6,999 nt of DNA, taken from assembly GCA_027026055.1 (NCBI GenBank), contig JALVPA010000035.1, positions 1 through 6,999 on the forward strand, written 5' to 3'. Origin of the DNA: Campylobacteraceae bacterium. Lineage in GTDB: Bacteria; Campylobacterota; Campylobacteria; Campylobacterales; Sulfurovaceae. Below, piece by piece: positions 5,946 to 6,999 of this stretch; the stretch's first letter is position 1; the number at the start of each line of letters is the position of its first letter. A program made the position numbers and the translations under genes. The notes beneath the pieces are model-generated. The model saw only the letters and a list, made by a program, of their open reading frames with translations. It made no database searches and had not been told where the DNA came from.

Positions 5946-6128
5946 CGTCTTTTTGCACCCGTTGGGTTTCGATGCGGATAGTGCGATGAAACTCGGTACG
6001 CTTCCTATGCATCACAAAGACCCTTTTGATCGGATGCTGATTGCGCAGGCGACACACATAACATGACTTTTTGTACGGTCGATCGAAAGATGGCGTTTTA
6101 TGTAAATGAGGGGTTAGAGCTGCTCTGA
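5944..6128 (+). pseudogene. Frameshifted 3' remnant of a PIN-domain (VapC-like) toxin gene
   Basis: In one frame, 5944-6063 encodes a stretch ending in LGTLPMHHKDPFDRMLIAQA, the hallmark C-terminal half of a family of PIN-domain toxins (HH-DPFDR-LIAQA, where the Asp is an active-site residue). That frame stops at TGA 6064-6066. The expected continuation, MTFCTVDRKMAFYVNEGLELL, is found one frame away at 6063-6125 and ends at TGA 6126-6128. A single-base loss within about 6052-6063 explains the shift. The N-terminal half, with the first catalytic Asp and Glu, is missing; a stop (TGA 5911-5913) closes the frame upstream. No antitoxin gene precedes it. It belongs to a different PIN subfamily from the intact VapC at 6449, so it is not simply a duplicate of that gene. 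Motif recognition is from memory of the family. Confidence 0.75.
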
Positions 6129-6170
6129 TGGAGAGTCATTTTAGTAGAAATAGATTTATATCGGTTTAAG

Positions 6171-6209
6171 TTGTAAAAATATATACTATATAGTATATAT
6201 CAAAAGGAG
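6171..6209 (+). promoter_or_regulatory. vapBC promoter/operator with perfect 22-bp palindrome
   Basis: A perfect palindrome spans 6179-6200 (half-site ATATATACTAT, then its exact complement), ending 15 bases before the vapB start. It contains possible -10 boxes (TATACT 6182-6187, TATAGT 6189-6194, TATATA 6194-6199); TTGTAA at 6171-6176 is a candidate -35. AAGGAG at 6204-6209 is the vapB ribosome site, six bases before the ATG. VapB antitoxins with an AbrB-type fold bind such palindromes over their own promoter, so autorepression by VapB/VapBC is the natural reading. Confidence 0.75.
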
Positions 6210-6215
6210 TTTTCG

Positions 6216-6449
6216 ATGACAAAGATTGCCAAAGTATTTCAAAACGGTAGAAGTCAGGCTATCAGGATACCCAAGGAGTATAGGGTTGAGAGTGATGAGG
6301 TTTATATTGAAAAAATAGGTGACACCTTAATCATCAAGCCTAAAAAAGAGGATAAGTGGGATCGTTTTTTTGAGCGCCTTGATGCTGTCGAGACAAAAGA
6401 TTTTGTGCGTGAAGCGCAGTTGCCGGTACAGGAACGAGAGCTTTTCTAA
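6216..6449 (+). CDS. vapB: VapB-type antitoxin (AbrB/MazE-like DNA-binding)
   Basis: The 77-residue antitoxin pairs with the VapC toxin downstream. Residues about 1-46 form a SpoVT/AbrB swapped-hairpin DNA-binding domain (AKVFQNGRSQAIRIPKEYR, then DTLIIKPKK). The C-terminal part (WDRFFERLD, ending PVQERELF) matches the segment with which VapB wraps and blocks the VapC active site. Its TAA overlaps the toxin ATG as TAATG, a standard translational coupling that keeps antitoxin in excess. It likely binds the 22-bp palindrome upstream. Codon use differs from the housekeeping genes in this window (AGA and AGG for Arg, many ATA and TAT), which suggests horizontal arrival. Confidence 0.92.
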   Translation: MTKIAKVFQNGRSQAIRIPKEYRVESDEVYIEKIGDTLIIKPKKEDKWDRFFERLDAVETKDFVREAQLPVQERELF

Positions 6450-6853
6450 TGCTTTATATGCTAGATACCAATATATGCAGCTTTATTCTAAGGGAGAAGC
6501 CCCTTTATATCAAAGAGAAGCTCAAATCGTGCGAAAAGAGTCATACTGTTGCGCTTTCGAGTGTGGTGGTGGCGGAGCTTTTATACGGCGCACAAAAGAG
6601 AAACAGCAAACAACTGACGACTATTGTAGAGGCGTTCATAGGAAACTTTGTGGTGTATGATTTTGACAAAGAGGCTTCATTCCATTATGCCAAGATACGA
6701 TATGCGTTAGAGAAAAAGGGGCAGATTATCGGATCGAACGATCTCTTTATCGCAGCACATGCCAAAAGTCTGGATGCCGTTTTGGTGACCAATAATACAA
6801 AAGAGTTTGAGAGAGTAGAGGGGTTGGAGATAGAGGATTGGAGTAGAGAGTAG
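6449..6853 (+). CDS. vapC: VapC-type PIN-domain ribonuclease toxin
   Basis: VapC toxins are Mg-dependent endoribonucleases that cut tRNA-fMet or other structured RNAs and arrest translation when free of VapB. The 134 residues match the family length. The acidic PIN triad is present: D6 in MLDTN, E43 in VVVAELLYGA and D98 in IGSNDLFIAAHA. The fourth position falls in LVTNNTKEFERVEGLEIEDW (N116), as in many enteric VapC proteins. It therefore looks catalytically intact. The start is fixed by the TAATG overlap with vapB. It is unlike the PIN remnant at 5944-6128, which has the HH-DPFDR signature instead. The RNA target cannot be predicted from the sequence. Confidence 0.94.
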   Translation: MLYMLDTNICSFILREKPLYIKEKLKSCEKSHTVALSSVVVAELLYGAQKRNSKQLTTIVEAFIGNFVVYDFDKEASFHYAKIRYALEKKGQIIGSNDLFIAAHAKSLDAVLVTNNTKEFERVEGLEIEDWSRE

Positions 6854-6889
6854 ATTGATGCATGAATGGCTAAGAAGGGGAGAATAAAA

Positions 6890-6999
6890 ATGAAACTTTT
6901 GTATGAAAATGAAACTATCCCCTCCAACCTTGCACCTCTTATAAAAGAGAATGCCTCTTTGCATACCTATTTTGAACATGGTTTCAAGGGCATCAAGCC
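6890..6999 (+). CDS. Start of an unidentified gene (runs off window)
   Basis: An open frame of 36 codons starts at ATG 6890 with AGGGGAGA (6875-6882) seven bases upstream and continues past the window end. The visible N-terminus (MKLLYENETIPSNLAPLIKE...) is soluble and has no signal peptide or motif that I recognise. It follows vapC by 36 bases in the same direction, so it may be transcribed from the vapBC promoter or be its own unit. No terminator is seen between them. The function is unknown. Confidence 0.6.
   Translation, partial: MKLLYENETIPSNLAPLIKENASLHTYFEHGFKGIK

Noticed and set aside
1..6999. CRISPR array, tRNA or rRNA genes, insertion sequence ends
   Set aside because: No regularly spaced repeats, no cloverleaf-like sequence and no transposase or terminal inverted repeats were seen by eye.

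Overview
The window looks like chromosomal DNA from a free-living member of the Campylobacterota (Sulfurimonas/Sulfurovum type). This is an inference from three things. The fabD - MTA/SAH nucleosidase - TtcA-like cluster matches an order I recall from Campylobacter jejuni. The promoters have a -10 box with little visible -35. The gene set fits the group. All recognised genes lie on the + strand.

Layout. 1-379 is the 3' end of proA (proline synthesis). 451-957 is slyD, a metallochaperone/prolyl isomerase with its own promoter and a likely terminator (961-983). 1101-2459 encodes a 452-residue protein that looks like a hybrid histidine kinase whose ATPase, receiver and Hpt parts have all lost their key residues. 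Its leader carries a run of eight G inside the Shine-Dalgarno region. It is followed after 22 bases by a 165-residue membrane-anchored Mrr-type nuclease (2482-2979). 3052-5514 is a tight three-gene operon: fabD (fatty acid initiation), mtnN (MTA/SAH and probably aminodeoxyfutalosine nucleosidase) and a TtcA-like PP-loop tRNA thiolase that keeps only one Cys of each CxxC pair. 5593-5853 encodes a small lipoprotein.

5854-6215 is a non-coding, scrambled stretch. It holds a small hairpin, a short minus-strand open frame that resembles a protein C-terminus, and the frameshifted 3' remnant of a PIN-domain (VapC-like) toxin gene. Next comes an intact vapBC toxin-antitoxin pair (6216-6853), preceded by a perfect 22-bp palindrome that is the probable autoregulatory operator. 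An unidentified gene begins at 6890 and runs off the window.

The first 5.5 kb is mostly core housekeeping, with GC-richer codon choice (Arg mainly CGN). From about 5.85 kb the window becomes an accessory patch: AT-richer, more AGA/AGG, one dead toxin remnant and one live toxin-antitoxin module. The best candidates for something undescribed are the degenerate phosphorelay-like protein with its G-tract leader and nuclease neighbour, and the Cys-depleted TtcA-like enzyme.
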